A stretch of 64,000 bases of DNA from Sequoia sempervirens (GCA_007258455.2 VDFB02270651.1:704221360-704285359); one strand, 5' to 3'. Shown: positions 23,834-34,881, counted from the stretch's first letter. Translations and numbers: made by a program. Notes: generated from the sequence alone by a model not told the origin.

Positions 23834-25090
23834 GGAATATACAGGTAACTTGCATAAGTCCCAAGTTTTATTTTTTAGCAAGGAGTCCATTTCTTCTTTC
23901 ATTCCATGCTCCCATTGAACCTTGGAATCCACCTACATAGCTTCATCATAACATTCTAGTTCACTAGCATCAGTCAATAAAATAGAATACAAAGAGGGAG
24001 GAAATCTTTTTGGAGGTCTACTTATCCTTGACGATCGTTTAAAATTCATTGGAGTTTGTGGTATTTTTTGTTGTTATTGTTGTGGAACATGAGGAACCAT
24101 TGGAACATCATTGTTTGAAGTATCATCCAACACTAAATGATCATTTTCTTTCTTCTCATGTTGCTGCAACTGATCTTTATACAACACTTTCTCATTGAAT
24201 ATGACATTCTTGCTTGTTACAATTTTTTGATTTTCAAAATACCAAAGCCTATAACCAAATTCATCAATGCCATGTCCAAAAAATATACATTTCTTTGATT
24301 TAGCATCAAGCTTGGTTCTATTTTATGAATCTACATGTGCAAATGCTTCACAAACAAATGTTTTGAGAAAAGAACAACTCAGCTTCTTACCTGTCCATGC
24401 TTCCAATGGAATACCACAACCCAAAGGATCAGAGGGACCTCTATTAATTAAATAAACAATAGTGTTTATAACCTCTTCCCACATGTTTAAAGGAATCCCA
24501 ACATGCAATATCATAGTTTGTGCACACTCCATTATTGTTCTATTCATGCACTCAACCACTCCATTTTCTTGTGGAGTCCTTGGAACCATTTTATACCTAC
24601 AAATACCATTAGAGGAATAATAATATTCAAACTCTTTGTTGCAATACTCACCACCATTGTCAGATCTGAGACATTTTAACTTTTTTACCTGTCTCATTCT
24701 CAACCAAGCTTCTTCATTTTTTAAAAGTTTCAAATACATCAAATTTTTTCCTAACAAAATAAATCCATACCTTTCTTGTTGCATTACCAATAAAAATGAC
24801 ATAATACCGAGAGCCACTAAGGAAGGATACCTGATATGGTCCCCATACATCTGTATGCACAAACTCCAATTTGTCATCTTTCTTTTACTTCCCATCCTTG
24901 AGAAAACCAGCTCTCTTTTGTTTTCCATACACACAACTTTCACAGAAATCCATATTTAACATATTTTAGACTTGGTAAAACATTCTTTGAATGAAGTACT
25001 TTCATACCTTTTGCACTCATATGCCCAAGTCTATTATGCCACAGTGCTAATTCAAAATCCATAGCAACTATCTAATTTTCTACTTGCTGA
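23834..25090 (-). pseudogene. copia-2 integrase, truncated into an RT stub
   Basis: From the right: the pre-integrase motif HNRLGHMSAKG near 25,010-25,045, then a stop-free 206-codon core (24,323-24,943) with CLRSDNGGEYCNKEF and ENGVVECMNRTIMECA, so the second Asp and the Glu of the DDE triad are present. The C-terminal part continues through KCIFFGHGIDEFGYR to about 24,230. The frame then reaches the first residues of RT (KVQWEHGMKEEMDSLLKNKT, about 23,900) and stops being RT there; it runs directly into the polypurine tract. The catalytic RT and all of RNase H are therefore deleted. Stop codons occur at several points. The integrase would act in the nucleus on element DNA. Confidence 0.85.
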
Positions 25091-25506
25091 ACTGCAACAA
25101 TTGTTCCTGAACATTGATTTTTATCTACAATAGCTAAAGTAGAAGGAACAATATGACCTGTACAAATATATAAGATTCCTACTTTCACATCTTTTTATAC
25201 CACTAAGGCATCTTTTGTAACCTTCCAATTTTTATCACTAAATGTAACAAAACAACCTTCATCATCTAGTTGCCCTATTGAAATTATTTTTTTGCCTAAC
25301 TTTGGAATGTGTCTTACCTCATGTAGTAGCCAATGATTCCCATTCTACAAATTAGTCTTGATTCTTCCCTTTCCAACAATTTGGTAAGGTTTGTTATCTC
25401 TCAAATAAACGAGCCCAAAATCCCCTTAGACATAATTAAGAAAATAACTTCTATGGGGCATAGCATGAAATGAAGCCCCTAAATCTAACACCTAAGAGTC
25501 GTCAAA
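25091..25506 (-). pseudogene. copia-2 protease remnant
   Basis: The minus strand encodes VLDLGASFHAMPHRSYF near 25,430-25,490, where functional relatives read DSGASFHA, so the active-site Ser is Leu. WLLHEVRHIPKLGKKIISIG follows near 25,270-25,330. There are in-frame stops, including one just before VLDLG. The frame continues rightward across the retroposed segment at 25,521-26,382. Confidence 0.8.
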
Positions 25507-26396
25507 ATTATCAAGTGAAATGCCTAAATCTAAAAATATTAAGGGGAATGAGGGAAATGACCAAACTAGTGTGATGACTAGCCTGTGTGTCCTCAAGTCT
25601 ACTCTTGCTAAGACTCCTAGTAAGCCCGCCTTGAAAAAGAAAGGAAAGGAGGAGACGGAGCCTCCGAGCACAGGGAAAATGTTGTGAGCAAGGACTCGTT
25701 GGGTAATACAGTGGTTGTGGAGACTGTGGTTATTGGTTGTGATGCTATCTTTCAGCACTCTAGCAAGTTGGCTAAGAATAGGGAAAAAGTGAAGGTTAAA
25801 TATTCAAACACTGAAGAGGAGTTGTCTGACAGCACTGATAGCAGGGTTGAAGAGGAGTCAGAGGGTGAGGAGGGAGAGAAAGCCAGAGGTCCCTGCTCCA
25901 TTCCTAACAAGGGAAAAACTTAGAAGGAGGTTTCGGCCTCACTCTTCGGAACCTCTGGATATTGAGAAAAATGATCCCGAATACATTGCGGGTGGCAGGG
26001 AGGAGCTCTGTGTGTTGAAAGAAAGAATGGAAAAACTGGACAAAATATTATGTGGGTTGACCCGCTACATAGTCAAGTTGGTGCATTGTATCACTAGTAC
26101 CCAGTCAGCAGTCATCAAGGATGAGATGGAGATGAAGAAGACTAAAGGCCGTCAGAAGTGGGTCCGAGATGATGTGGTTCATCTTCTATCCAAGAGTTGG
26201 GAGGATGCCAGCTAGTTTGTTGCTGGTCTACTATTTGTCTGTGTGCTGTCAGTCTACATTTCTATTTTTTGGCTTAGTGATTCTTTTGGTGCTTTTTTTT
26301 TTTTATCTTGGACTTTATTGGACCTTGTGGCTCTTTGTGAAGGGTACAACACCCTATAAATGCTACTTAATTTATCAAAAACATTATCAAGTGAAA
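25507..26396 (+). mobile_element. retroposed segment with 14-bp target duplication (LINE-like)
   Basis: ATTATCAAGTGAAA occurs at 25,507-25,520 and again at 26,383-26,396, flanking 862 bp of foreign sequence that interrupts the copia-2 protease/gag junction. A 14-bp duplication is too long for an LTR element and fits target-primed reverse transcription as used by LINEs. The insert is more GC-rich than its surroundings, has a protein-like frame (see 25,520-26,215), a T-rich 3' part, and ends CTATAAATGCTACTTAATTT followed by ATCAAAAAC, which resembles the 3' tails of plant LINEs. No reverse transcriptase is encoded. It may be a LINE derivative that kept only an ORF1-like gene, or a retrocopy of a host mRNA. 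Confidence 0.75.
25520..26215 (+). pseudogene. unrecognised protein frame inside the retroposed segment
   Basis: The frame opens with ATG at 25,520, which uses the last base of the left target duplication, and reads MPKSKNIKGN onward. The first phase hits a stop at about 25,685; the sense continues in another phase (25,684-25,923, acidic, with EEESEGEEGEKA) and returns to the first phase to end at 26,215 (GREELCVLKERMEKLDKIL and a basic REKLRRRF stretch). Two compensating frameshifts would give about 230 codons. The order is a Lys-rich N-terminus, an acidic middle, a basic patch, then a likely coiled-coil helix. I do not recognise the family. Coiled-coil plus basic regions would suit an RNA-binding ORF1-type protein, but this is inference. 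Confidence 0.5.
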
Positions 26397-27087
26397 GAAT
26401 CAAAGCATCCTAATTGGATTTATTATTTACCACATTTGCCTCTTTATTGCCTTTTTGTCTCCTTTATTTTTTTGAGACCAACAATTTTTCTTTAAATGAC
26501 CCGACTTACTACAGTACCAACAATCCCTCTTTTCTCTAGATTAAGACCTTTTGTCCATTGATTTTCCTCGTGACTTCCCATTACCATAATTCTTTCCTCT
26601 CTCCTTTGTTCTGCTCCTGCTTTCTGCATTCAAAACACTGCCTGATATGGATACACTACCTGAGCTTTTCCTACAAATTGCCTCACTCAAAATCACACCA
26701 ACAACATCATCAAATTTTAGTGTATTTGAACCAAAAACAAAATTACTAATTGCCATTACTAAGCTATTCCAGCTTTTAGGAAAATAATAAAGAATAAAAA
26801 AAGCCTTAAATTTTCATCAAAGTTTACATTAACAAAATTCAATTGACTGGTAACTATATTAAACTCATTTAAATGATCAACAACTGACCCACCTTCTACC
26901 ATTTTCATATTAAATAAATGCTTCATAAGAAATACCTTATTCGAAGTGGAAGGATTTTCATATAGTTTTGCCAAGGTCTTCACCAAATCTTCCATTTTAT
27001 TTGCTATTGAAATATTAAATGCCACCAATTGTGCCAGGCATAAGCGAATACTACCAAGTGCCTTTCTATCTAGAATATCCCAATCTT
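26397..27087 (-). pseudogene. copia-2 gag, C-terminal two thirds
   Basis: From the right the minus strand reads DWDILDRKALGSIRLCLAQL, then KLYENPSTSNKVFLMKHLFN and VDHLNEFNIVTSQLNF (27,028 down to 26,759), which is the core of copia gag. A Ser/Arg-rich linker follows (26,756-26,541). The zinc knuckle CWYCSKSGHLKKNC lies at 26,481-26,522 with all four ligands (CX2CX4HX4C) kept. One break separates the two open parts near 26,757. The N-terminal part lies across the nested LTR element at 34,887-35,038. Confidence 0.85.
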
Positions 27088-27092
27088 CATCA

Positions 27093-27405
27093 TATTAGAA
27101 ATATGGCCAGAGATAGAAGCTGCAAATAATTCAATTCAAAATTAAATGTGCTTCTACTCTTTCATTTTAAATCAATACATTTACATATATATAGGATGTA
27201 CATATCCTATATTATATGAGACTGCCTATAACAACCTGTTAAAGATACAAATTATTTTAACAACTCATAATACACACAAATAAATAATCACAACCAAATA
27301 AAAAATAATCTATGAGAATGATGTGATATTCCCAACACTCATAATCAACCTTCTAAACTATTATCTTATGATCCTATGATGCAATATTTTTAACACCTAT
27401 GTGAA
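27093..27405. repeat. left LTR of the nested non-coding element
   Basis: It starts TATTAGAAATATGGCC (probably once TGTTAGAAATA) and shares long stretches with 34,561-34,881, for example GGATGTACATATCCTATATT and GATGCAATATTTTTAACAC. The last bases, which in the right LTR read CTAATTCCCAACA, are missing or scrambled here. Confidence 0.85.
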
Positions 27406-27473
27406 CATGGGTTGAAAGTACATCACAATACTTAATGACCACACACACTAGCTTACTAAACAAAATAAGATAA

Positions 27474-27850
27474 GAGTAGGGACATACACATCTACTCATG
27501 TGAAGCAATAGTGGAACTAGCCTCACTATGCTTATTACTTCCATCCAAGGATAGGAACAAACACTTCTACCCATGAAACTGAGGATAGGGACTAACACAT
27601 CTACCCAAGGTATTACATCAAGTTTGGATAGGGACAAACACATCTATCCAACATCAAATTCATGAAAAGGGACAAACACATCTAATCACAACAATTATGA
27701 TTGGGGACACACACATCCAATCATAATTACCATCTCATGTGACTGGGGACAAACACTTCCATCACTTTACTACCTCGTGAATGGGGACAAACACACCCAT
27801 TCACATACAACCAAAAATTGTGATTTGAGACATACACATCCAACCATAAC
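27474..27850. repeat. array of hairpins with a constant 12-nt loop and variable stems
   Basis: Nine units contain GGACAAACACAT or a close variant. In each the loop is bounded by arms that are different from unit to unit but complementary within the unit. Perfect stems: GAGTAG/CTACTC (27,474), TTGGATAG/CTATCCAA (27,624), AATTATGATTGG paired with CCAATCATAATT (27,693-27,704 and 27,717-27,728), and GTGAATGG/CCATTCAC (27,777). Near-perfect stems: GGATAG/CTACCC (27,549 and 27,583) and GTGACTGG/CCATCAC (27,739, one bulge). Units at 27,664 and about 27,820 have decayed. No protein frame crosses the array. Its role is unknown. Confidence 0.85.
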
Positions 27851-29379
27851 ATAAAAGCTTGAACACCAAGCCCTCATTGTTGTGTATGCAACCATCATTA
27901 TAGATCATTGCCACTCTGATCACAAATGATATGAAACAGTTTCCGCTACCACCTGGAAACCAATCTTGGCTTTAGTCATTTTGGCACAAATAATTTTTTC
28001 ACTAATGCAATTTTGCAACCCTATCGTTAGTGACTCACAAGAGGTTGCTGAATGTCCTCCAGCCTTTGATGCCTCCATCCTCCAATGAGCTTTCTATTTA
28101 GAAAATTTTGATTTGAAGACTCATTTCATAATTGTGAGAAAATAATAATCCCCCCTTTGATGTGAACTTCTTAGGAGTGTTGGGTACCACCGATCATACA
28201 CTCCAAATACATAATACAATATTTTTTTTCTTTTTTTTATTAACTTTTAAAATAACACATAAAATATTTCTATACAAACTTAATTCTATATTTTGAGATA
28301 CTAAATTTGCATAAACTAAATAATAATCACCTAACACTAACACTATAAATTTAACTTCAATATAAGACAACAACAACAATGAAGAGCATGCCCGCGATTC
28401 AACAAATATTCAACAATTCATCTATCGAAACTCGACTTCCTTGCTTCCTCAATTCATAGAAAATTGAAAGAAATATCCACGTGATAGAGGATTAAATCAT
28501 CCCAATCACTATCTTCCACCCAAAAAACTCAATGGTTTGAGGATTAAATCACAACTCAGGGATATCAACAATAAATCGTAGCAACCAGTTGACATATATT
28601 GGCCCACCAATATATGGATCATGCCAAGCATGAGTCGTGCCACCAAAAAAATGTAGGGATGAATTACTTCAGCACAGGGGAAATGCATAGGAGAATCACA
28701 CAACAATAGGCCCCGTGGCCTCTGATGGTCAAGATCCACGCCTCAACTAGGGATCTTGCACCTCTACAAGCTCAGAATCGGCTAGTCAATGAAGAACACG
28801 CCCTTCACATACAAATCATGACTTTCAATAGGATATTATGAGTGCAAACAAAACTGATAATGCTCAGAAAAGTATTAGAATTCCCAAAACTGTTGCTCAT
28901 AACATAACTAAGAAGAATTGAATCACCTTGTCTATGTAATTGCACTCTTCACATATATTCTTGTGGCTTCTCTTTTCTAAAAGAGCTTTGATTTGCTATT
29001 ACCAATCAGATTTCTTCTAATCAGTAGAGAGTTGTTGAAGACAATGACTCAAGCAATGACATGGCTATTTTTTTCTGACCACATCTTACCATTTTTAGAT
29101 ATTCAATCCAATACTTTAAAGATGTACTTTTATTCATAGGCTCTTTCACTATGTGAGAAGCTCTATCATGTGAAAGTTGATAGAAGATTATTCCTCCTCT
29201 ATGAACTGTGGTCACCTCTTGCCTTCATACTCCACTTTAGTATTTATATGATACTATATTAGAAATATGATACCATACTAGCACTTGCACCCCAATGAGG
29301 TGTAATACTTATGCCGATAGGCTGAGCCCACATTATTTATGGACGTGAAAGTAGTGGGCAACATGAAGAAAGTAGTGAT
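27851..29379. other. internal region of the nested element, no gene recognised
   Basis: Short open frames exist on the minus strand but none has a motif. A T-run lies near 28,221-28,240. The phrase GAAGAGCATGCCC (28,381) has a looser echo at 28,791 (GAAGAACACGCCC). I see no terminal repeats or tRNA-like sequence here. Confidence 0.4.
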
Positions 29380-30405
29380 CTATCTCACCTATCCCTTTCT
29401 ACCTCTCCCTCCCTTCCTTCCCCCTTCTCTCTCCCTCTTGCTCTCTCCTTCCCTCTCTATTTCTCTCTATATCACATATCCCTATCTACCTATCCCTCCC
29501 TCCATCCCACCTATTTCTCTCTCACTCTCTCCTTCCCTCTCTACTTCTCTCCCTCTCTCACTTATTCCTCTACCTCTCTCTCCTTCCCCCTCTAATTCTC
29601 TATATCTCCCCTATCCCTCTCTACCTCTCCCTCCCTCCCTCTCTCTCTCTAGCTCTCTCTTTCCTTCTCTACTTCTTTCTATCCCACCTCTCTCTCCCTC
29701 CCTATCTCTATCTCACTTATCCCTCTCTACCTCCCTTCGTCCCTTTACCCTCCTCTCTCTTTCTTTCTCTATCCTTCCCTCTCTACTTCTTTTCCCTCCT
29801 CTCTCTCTCTCTTTCTCTATCCTTCCCTCTCTACTTATTTTCCCTCCTCTCTATCTCTTTATCTATCCTTCCCTCTCTATTTCTTTACCCTCCTCTCTCT
29901 CTCTCTTTCTCTATCTCACCTATCCCTCTCCACCTGTCCCTCCTTCCCTCCCCCCTTCTCTATCCCTCTTGCTCTCTCCTTCCCTCTCTATTTCTCTCTA
30001 TATCATATATCCATCTCTACCTATCCCTCCCTCCATCCCACCTATTTCTCTCACTCTCTCCTTCCCTCTCTACTTCTCTTCCTCTCTCACTTATTCCTCC
30101 TACCTCTCTCTCCTTCCCCCTCTAATTATCTATATCTCACCTATCCCTCTCTACCTCTCCCTCCCTCTCTCTCTCACTCTCTTTGGCTCTTTCTTTCTTT
30201 CTCTACTTCTTTCTATCCCACCTCTCTCTCCCTACCTATCTCTATCTCAGTTATCCCTCTCTAACTCCCTCCATCCTTTTAGCCTCCTCTCTCTCTCTTT
30301 CTCTATCCTTCCCTCTCTACTTCTTTTCCCTCCTCTCTCTCTCTCTCTCTATCCTTCCCTCTCTACTTCTTTACCCTCCTCTCTCTCTTTCTCTATCTCA
30401 ACACA
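29380..30405 (+). repeat. pyrimidine-only tract of about 1 kb, duplicated once
   Basis: The plus strand is almost entirely C and T, built from CTCTCT, CCTTCC and CTACTTCT words. It consists of two long copies offset by about 531 bp: CTATCTCACCTATCCCT at 29,380 and again at 29,911, with matching order of words afterwards. A 386-codon open frame through it (29,339-30,499) is a by-product of the low complexity (Ser, Leu and Pro only) and is not called as a gene. Such tracts can form triplex or slipped DNA. Confidence 0.9.
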
Positions 30406-32195
30406 CTCAACTATTTCCATCACCAGAGGAGATTCCAGATTTTCCTATCAAAGGCATAGAGGATGTTACTGCTCAAGGATAAATAATGTAATCTTGTGAG
30501 CTCTTGTTTATGCTATCTATTTTTTGTCTTTCCTTCTCTACTTTATATTGACTTATGGTACTATTGTAGATTGAATGTCCTTAACAACTTTTCTAAAGTT
30601 CTATATTTGGAATATAACACTTGTCTATATTGGGTTTCTCTGATCTCATTATGAGGAAATGCTTTTAGATTTAACTTCTAGTTTTGATATGGTTCTTCCA
30701 TGGCCATCTAATATCTAGCATTTTGTAATACTTAATCCTGATCTTGAAATTTTGATGTAAAAGTTTACTTACCAAAAAAAAGGCACGACATCTAGAAAAC
30801 ATAATTTTTATGTAGGTGAAAAATGTATTGTCCTTGCAAAATTGTTCCATGTTACTCATCCAACCTATGTTATCCATGTTCTCCTATTTAAATAATTAAA
30901 TTTTTACCCTAAGAAACAACATATGACATCACATTACAGTTAAAGTAGGATAATAGACAAGGTAAAAGAAGCTCATTTCTTTGGGGCAAGCAAAAAGAAA
31001 ATATAATACAAGAACCCACTTCAAACCGTGTTATTAGAAACAAGAAACAAAAAATGACATCAAAATAGGCTTGAACCGAGAGACCAAGGTTCTAATGTTA
31101 AGGTGTATAAATCCAAGAATTTACACATTTTAATTATCATCAAAAAAAGACAAATTACAAATCATTCAATTTTCTCTAAATATAAATATACATCATATTC
31201 ATATTTTTATCTAGGGCTTACAAACACATCTACCATAAAACTAAGAAGGAATTAGAAGATACAAAAAAGGAATAATTCATAGCACGAAATCAATGAAACA
31301 TCTCATGCAAGGATTGGATAAAATTTCACCTCAATGGAAGGCTTGAGACAATAGATCAAAATACATAAATTATTATGAACAAATATTGAAATTGTTATTG
31401 TGTATTGCACATAGTTTTAAATAGCCTGGGTACAATCCCAAAAAAGATAAACTCTAAGAACACTGGTTTCTTGGTGAACATGTTTCAAATATGACAACCC
31501 CTAGTCATTACATTTCTACTTGCATAGATTTAATTCAAGATGAAGAGTTGTGTTGCCCTTGTAAAATAATTGCATTATGATAATACAAGCTATGTTTCCC
31601 ATAATCTCCTAACCAAAATTAAACCTGAAAAACATCTTAAAACATCACTTTCAAGTCTCAATACCATTTAATTTTATGTTTCCCTTTCACATTTTCCATT
31701 TCCTATGAAGCAGGGATGAACTACCAAAGGATTTTTATAACAATGGATATGCCACTTTAGATAGTTTGCTCCTATTTTGTTTTTGTCATAGGCCATAGAT
31801 TTCATGATTTCAAACTTCATTTATATATATATTTGTTCATCTGACTATGAAAGTATGACATTAAATGAATTGGTAAATTATACATCATGTGGTACCATTC
31901 ATTAGACAATACAATTACACGATTGGTACCATTTTTAGGCTAATACTATGTTCGTCTTTGTCAGTTGATTCTCACACTAAGTAGATATGAAGAGACAAAG
32001 TTGTTTTTGACTATGATTGTGGTTGCACTTGAACAATCTCATAATTGCGAACATGACATATGTTAGAAAATTAGATTAAAAATAAAAATTAGATTAATAA
32101 CTAAAATTAGGGAAATAAACCAATTACAATAAAATTGCATGCACATAAACATAAAAATAAATGATAAACATAAAACTACGTGTACAAAGAAAAAT
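30406..32195. other. AT-rich internal region of the nested element
   Basis: No gene, RNA gene or repeat boundary is recognised. Open frames are short and unconvincing on both strands. Confidence 0.4.
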
Positions 32196-32400
32196 AAAAT
32201 ACATAAATTGAAGTTCATCCAAAAGAAAAAATCAAAGGGTTGTAGCTCACTAAAATACATAAATCAAACTTTATCCAAAAGAAAACTAAAATACATAAAA
32301 TGAACTTTATCCAAAAGCAAAAATCAAAGGTTGTAGCTCACTAAAATACATAAATTGAACTTTCCAAAAGAAAAAATAACATCGAAAGTTGTAGCTCGAT
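32196..32400. repeat. four short tandem units, AAATACATAAA family
   Basis: AAAATACATAAA followed by a version of AACTTTATCCAAAAG occurs at about 32,196, 32,250, 32,285 and 32,341. Three of the units also carry TTGTAGCTC. Unit lengths vary from about 35 to 60 bp because some lack the second half. Confidence 0.75.
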
Positions 32401-32412
32401 TGATGTTAGTAT

Positions 32413-32644
32413 GTTCCTTGATTATGCCTTCCACCAAGGTTTGGAGATATGATGAGGTCACGATTATGCCTTGGATGACTTTGGAAAAATGGATCCCCCT
32501 TGATCCTTGACTCCATGAAGGTTTGGAAGTATGATATAAAGATGAGGTGAAGATTGTGTCTTGGGTGACTTTGGCAAAATGGATCCCTCTTGATCATTGA
32601 CTCTTAGAATACATAAAACTAAATAGAATTTATGTCAACACATT

Positions 32645-32686
<42 letters not shown>

Positions 32687-32942
32687 TGTTCCTTGATTAT
32701 GCCTTCCACCAAGGTTTGGAGATATGATGAGGCCACGATTGTTCCTTGGATGAATTTGGAAAAATGGATCCCCCTTGATCCTTGACTCCATGAAGGTTTG
32801 GAAGTATGATATAAAGATGAGGTCAAGATTGTGTCTTGGGTCACTTTGGAAAAATGGATCCCTCTTGATCATTGACTCTTCGAATACATAAAACTAAATA
32901 GAATTTATGTCAACATGTTTATATATATATATATATATATAA
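32413..32942. repeat. 275-bp tandem duplication with AT microsatellites
   Basis: GTTCCTTGATTATGCCTTCC starts at 32,413 and again at 32,688. Each 275-bp copy is itself a diverged pair of about 100-bp sub-units, both ending in AAAATGGATCCC and TTGATC. Each copy is followed by an AT run, at about 32,647-32,684 and 32,920-32,942. The two copies are nearly identical, so this duplication is recent compared with other repeats in the window. Confidence 0.9.
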
Positions 32943-34155
32943 CCAAATTTACACTCATTCTTTTTTAAATACATGGTATATTTTTTTCTCAAGCCAAATT
33001 TACACCCATTCCTTTTCAAATACATAATGTTACAACCATTTTCATTAATATTTACTTGTGTTTTTGCTCTATATTATATCAAGCGACTCACATTTTTAAT
33101 AGTTATAAGATTATTTCACCTACTATTATAAAGTGTACCCAATTAGTAAATATTGTTTGGTATTTTTTTTAGTTTCATGTAAAATTAATTATGGAATATT
33201 TATTTTAATTTAGTCTTAATAGAATAAGATATAAAATTAGAGGCCAATTGTAGATTTGGACGCATGTTATAGAGCAAGAGAACAATTGGAATTAGTTTAA
33301 CATTAGAAAATGATTTCCCAAAAAAGACATCATCAACAACACTTCTGCGCCTCCAAGTATAATATCATATAATAGTAGATTTACTTTCCATAAGGAAATC
33401 GTTGTGGAAGGCCGAGGTTGCCTTTGAAAATAAGGGAGGTATGGGAGACCATATATACTCAAATTCTCCCCTCCAAACAAAGATATATTCATAATACAAT
33501 TGGGTTTTTGGAAAGTAGACATAGATGCTTCAATGGAGTGGAATGAAACATAAGAGAACGATGAATATTTGTGTCAGTGGTGAGTTCCAGCCTTGCAACC
33601 AAGAACTCTTGCATTTCAAGTTAGAGCTCCCACCATGGAAAATGGCCTCGCCCCTAAGCTCGATGTCTTTGCATAGCTCGATGAAGCCACTACTCCAGAT
33701 GGCGTGAAGAAAGCCCCATTTAACATCATATATCCTTCATCTCTTCTTAATAAAAATGCAAGCTTTATACAGTAAAACTCAATCTAAGCTTTATTGCAAG
33801 TGGATCAAATACAAAAAAATGTAGAGGAGCTTTATAAAAGCCTAACCTGAAGCTTCATGATGCAGTATTTATTGAAGTATCAATAGCTTTATAATGCTTA
33901 CCTGAAGCATCCGCACTACCTCAAATTGAAGCGTTGGTGACATTCCATGGTGAGATGAGGACAAACAATCTACCATAGCTCACCGTAGCAGCTTAGGAGG
34001 CTTCCTCTACCTCTGGGAAGTGACAACCTACAGTCTGGATGGACCAGGATTCCGCTTAACAACATGTTCTCTTTCCCCACTAGTTTTCTCCTTCAAAAGA
34101 CTTGCTCTCCCCATGATTGCTCCATGAAAACCATCCTAAGTAGTAGCAAAAGTAG
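32943..34155. other. internal region of the nested element, no gene recognised
   Basis: A short duplication, CCAAATTTACACTCATTC at about 32,943 and CCAAATTTACACCCATTC at about 32,995, opens the stretch. The part from 33,290 to 34,150 is less AT-rich than its neighbours and could be captured host DNA, but I recognise no protein motif in it on either strand. Confidence 0.35.
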
Positions 34156-34548
34156 ATGACCTTCTCGCTGCTACTCCCCTACCAAGCTCTGGCCCCGAAA
34201 AGGACATTTCTTTTCTCTACTCTCCTCCTCACACTTTTTGTCTTCCCATTCTCTGAAACACCAAACACTTTGCATCTCCAAGCTACAACCTTCAAAGACT
34301 TGGATGCCACTATTTTAGAATCTTCCACAGACTTATTAGAGTGTCAAAATTTTTTTACTGTCACTCCACATTGCATCCCTCGGTCGCCCAGCATGGTGTG
34401 CACGTTACACATGGCCCAACATGGTGTGCACGTAAGCATGGCCTCTGCATGTTACGTCGTGCCTTCCGCAACCCTTCAGGAACCCCACTATGATCTCCTC
34501 AGCGACATCAGAATGGAGGAGATATCAGTGGGGTTCCCCCACATATAA
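34156..34548 (+). other. doubtful 130-codon open frame
   Basis: The predicted N-terminus has a hydrophobic run, TFLFSTLLLTLFVFPF, that would pass for a signal peptide. The rest is Thr/His/Met-rich, has no known motif, and includes a short internal repeat of CATGGTGTGCACGT. It lies directly inside the right LTR of a non-coding element. It may be a captured gene fragment or chance; I favour chance. Confidence 0.15.
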
Positions 34549-34560
34549 TAGCCTATCGGC

Positions 34561-34881
34561 TAATTAGAAATATGGCCAAAGCTAAAAATAATTCAATTCA
34601 AAATAAAATGTGCTTCTACTTTTTCATTTTCATTCAATACATTTACATATACATAGGATGTACATATCCTATATTATAGGAGACTACGTATAACAACTTG
34701 CTAAAGATACAAGTTGTTTTAACAACTCATAATGCACACAAACAAATAATCACAACCAATTAACAAATAATCTAAGGAATGATGTGATATTCCCAACAGT
34801 CATAACCAACCTACTAAACTATTATCTTATGATCTTATGATGCAATATTTTTAACACTTATGAGAACACTAATTCCCAACA
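34561..34881. repeat. right LTR of the nested non-coding element
   Basis: It starts TAATTAGAAATATGGCC and ends ATTCCCAACA at 34,881, directly followed by the target duplication CATCA. It is alignable with 27,093-27,405. The outer end is intact, which lets the insertion boundary be placed to the base. Confidence 0.85.

Larger units (their letters stand above)
27093..34881. mobile_element. nested 7.8-kb LTR element without coding genes (LARD-like)
   Basis: Insertion into copia-2 gag. The target duplication CATCA is at 27,088-27,092 and 34,882-34,886, and joining the flanks restores the gag string KPLAIFDEDWDILD. Terminal repeats of about 320 bp are at 27,093-27,405 and 34,561-34,881. The 7.1 kb between them shows no gag, protease, RT, RNase H or integrase motif on either strand, only hairpin and minisatellite arrays. 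This fits a large retrotransposon derivative mobilised in trans. Orientation is uncertain because neither a clear PBS nor a clear polypurine tract is seen; the inner end of the left LTR is damaged. Confidence 0.8.

Noticed and set aside
27474..27850. CRISPR-like array
   Set aside because: Repeats with variable neighbours recall CRISPR at first sight, but the constant part is only 12 nt, spacing is irregular, the variable parts are self-complementary, and the DNA is plant nuclear.
29339..30499. 386-codon open frame
   Set aside because: It runs through the pyrimidine tract and consists almost only of Ser, Leu and Pro words. A tract without purines cannot form stop codons on that strand, so the length means nothing.
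29313..34560. DNA transposon with inverted ends GCCGATAGGCT (29,313) and its complement (34,550)
   Set aside because: Only 11 bases match, flanks do not, and no target duplication is present; the right one touches the LTR of the nested element by position.
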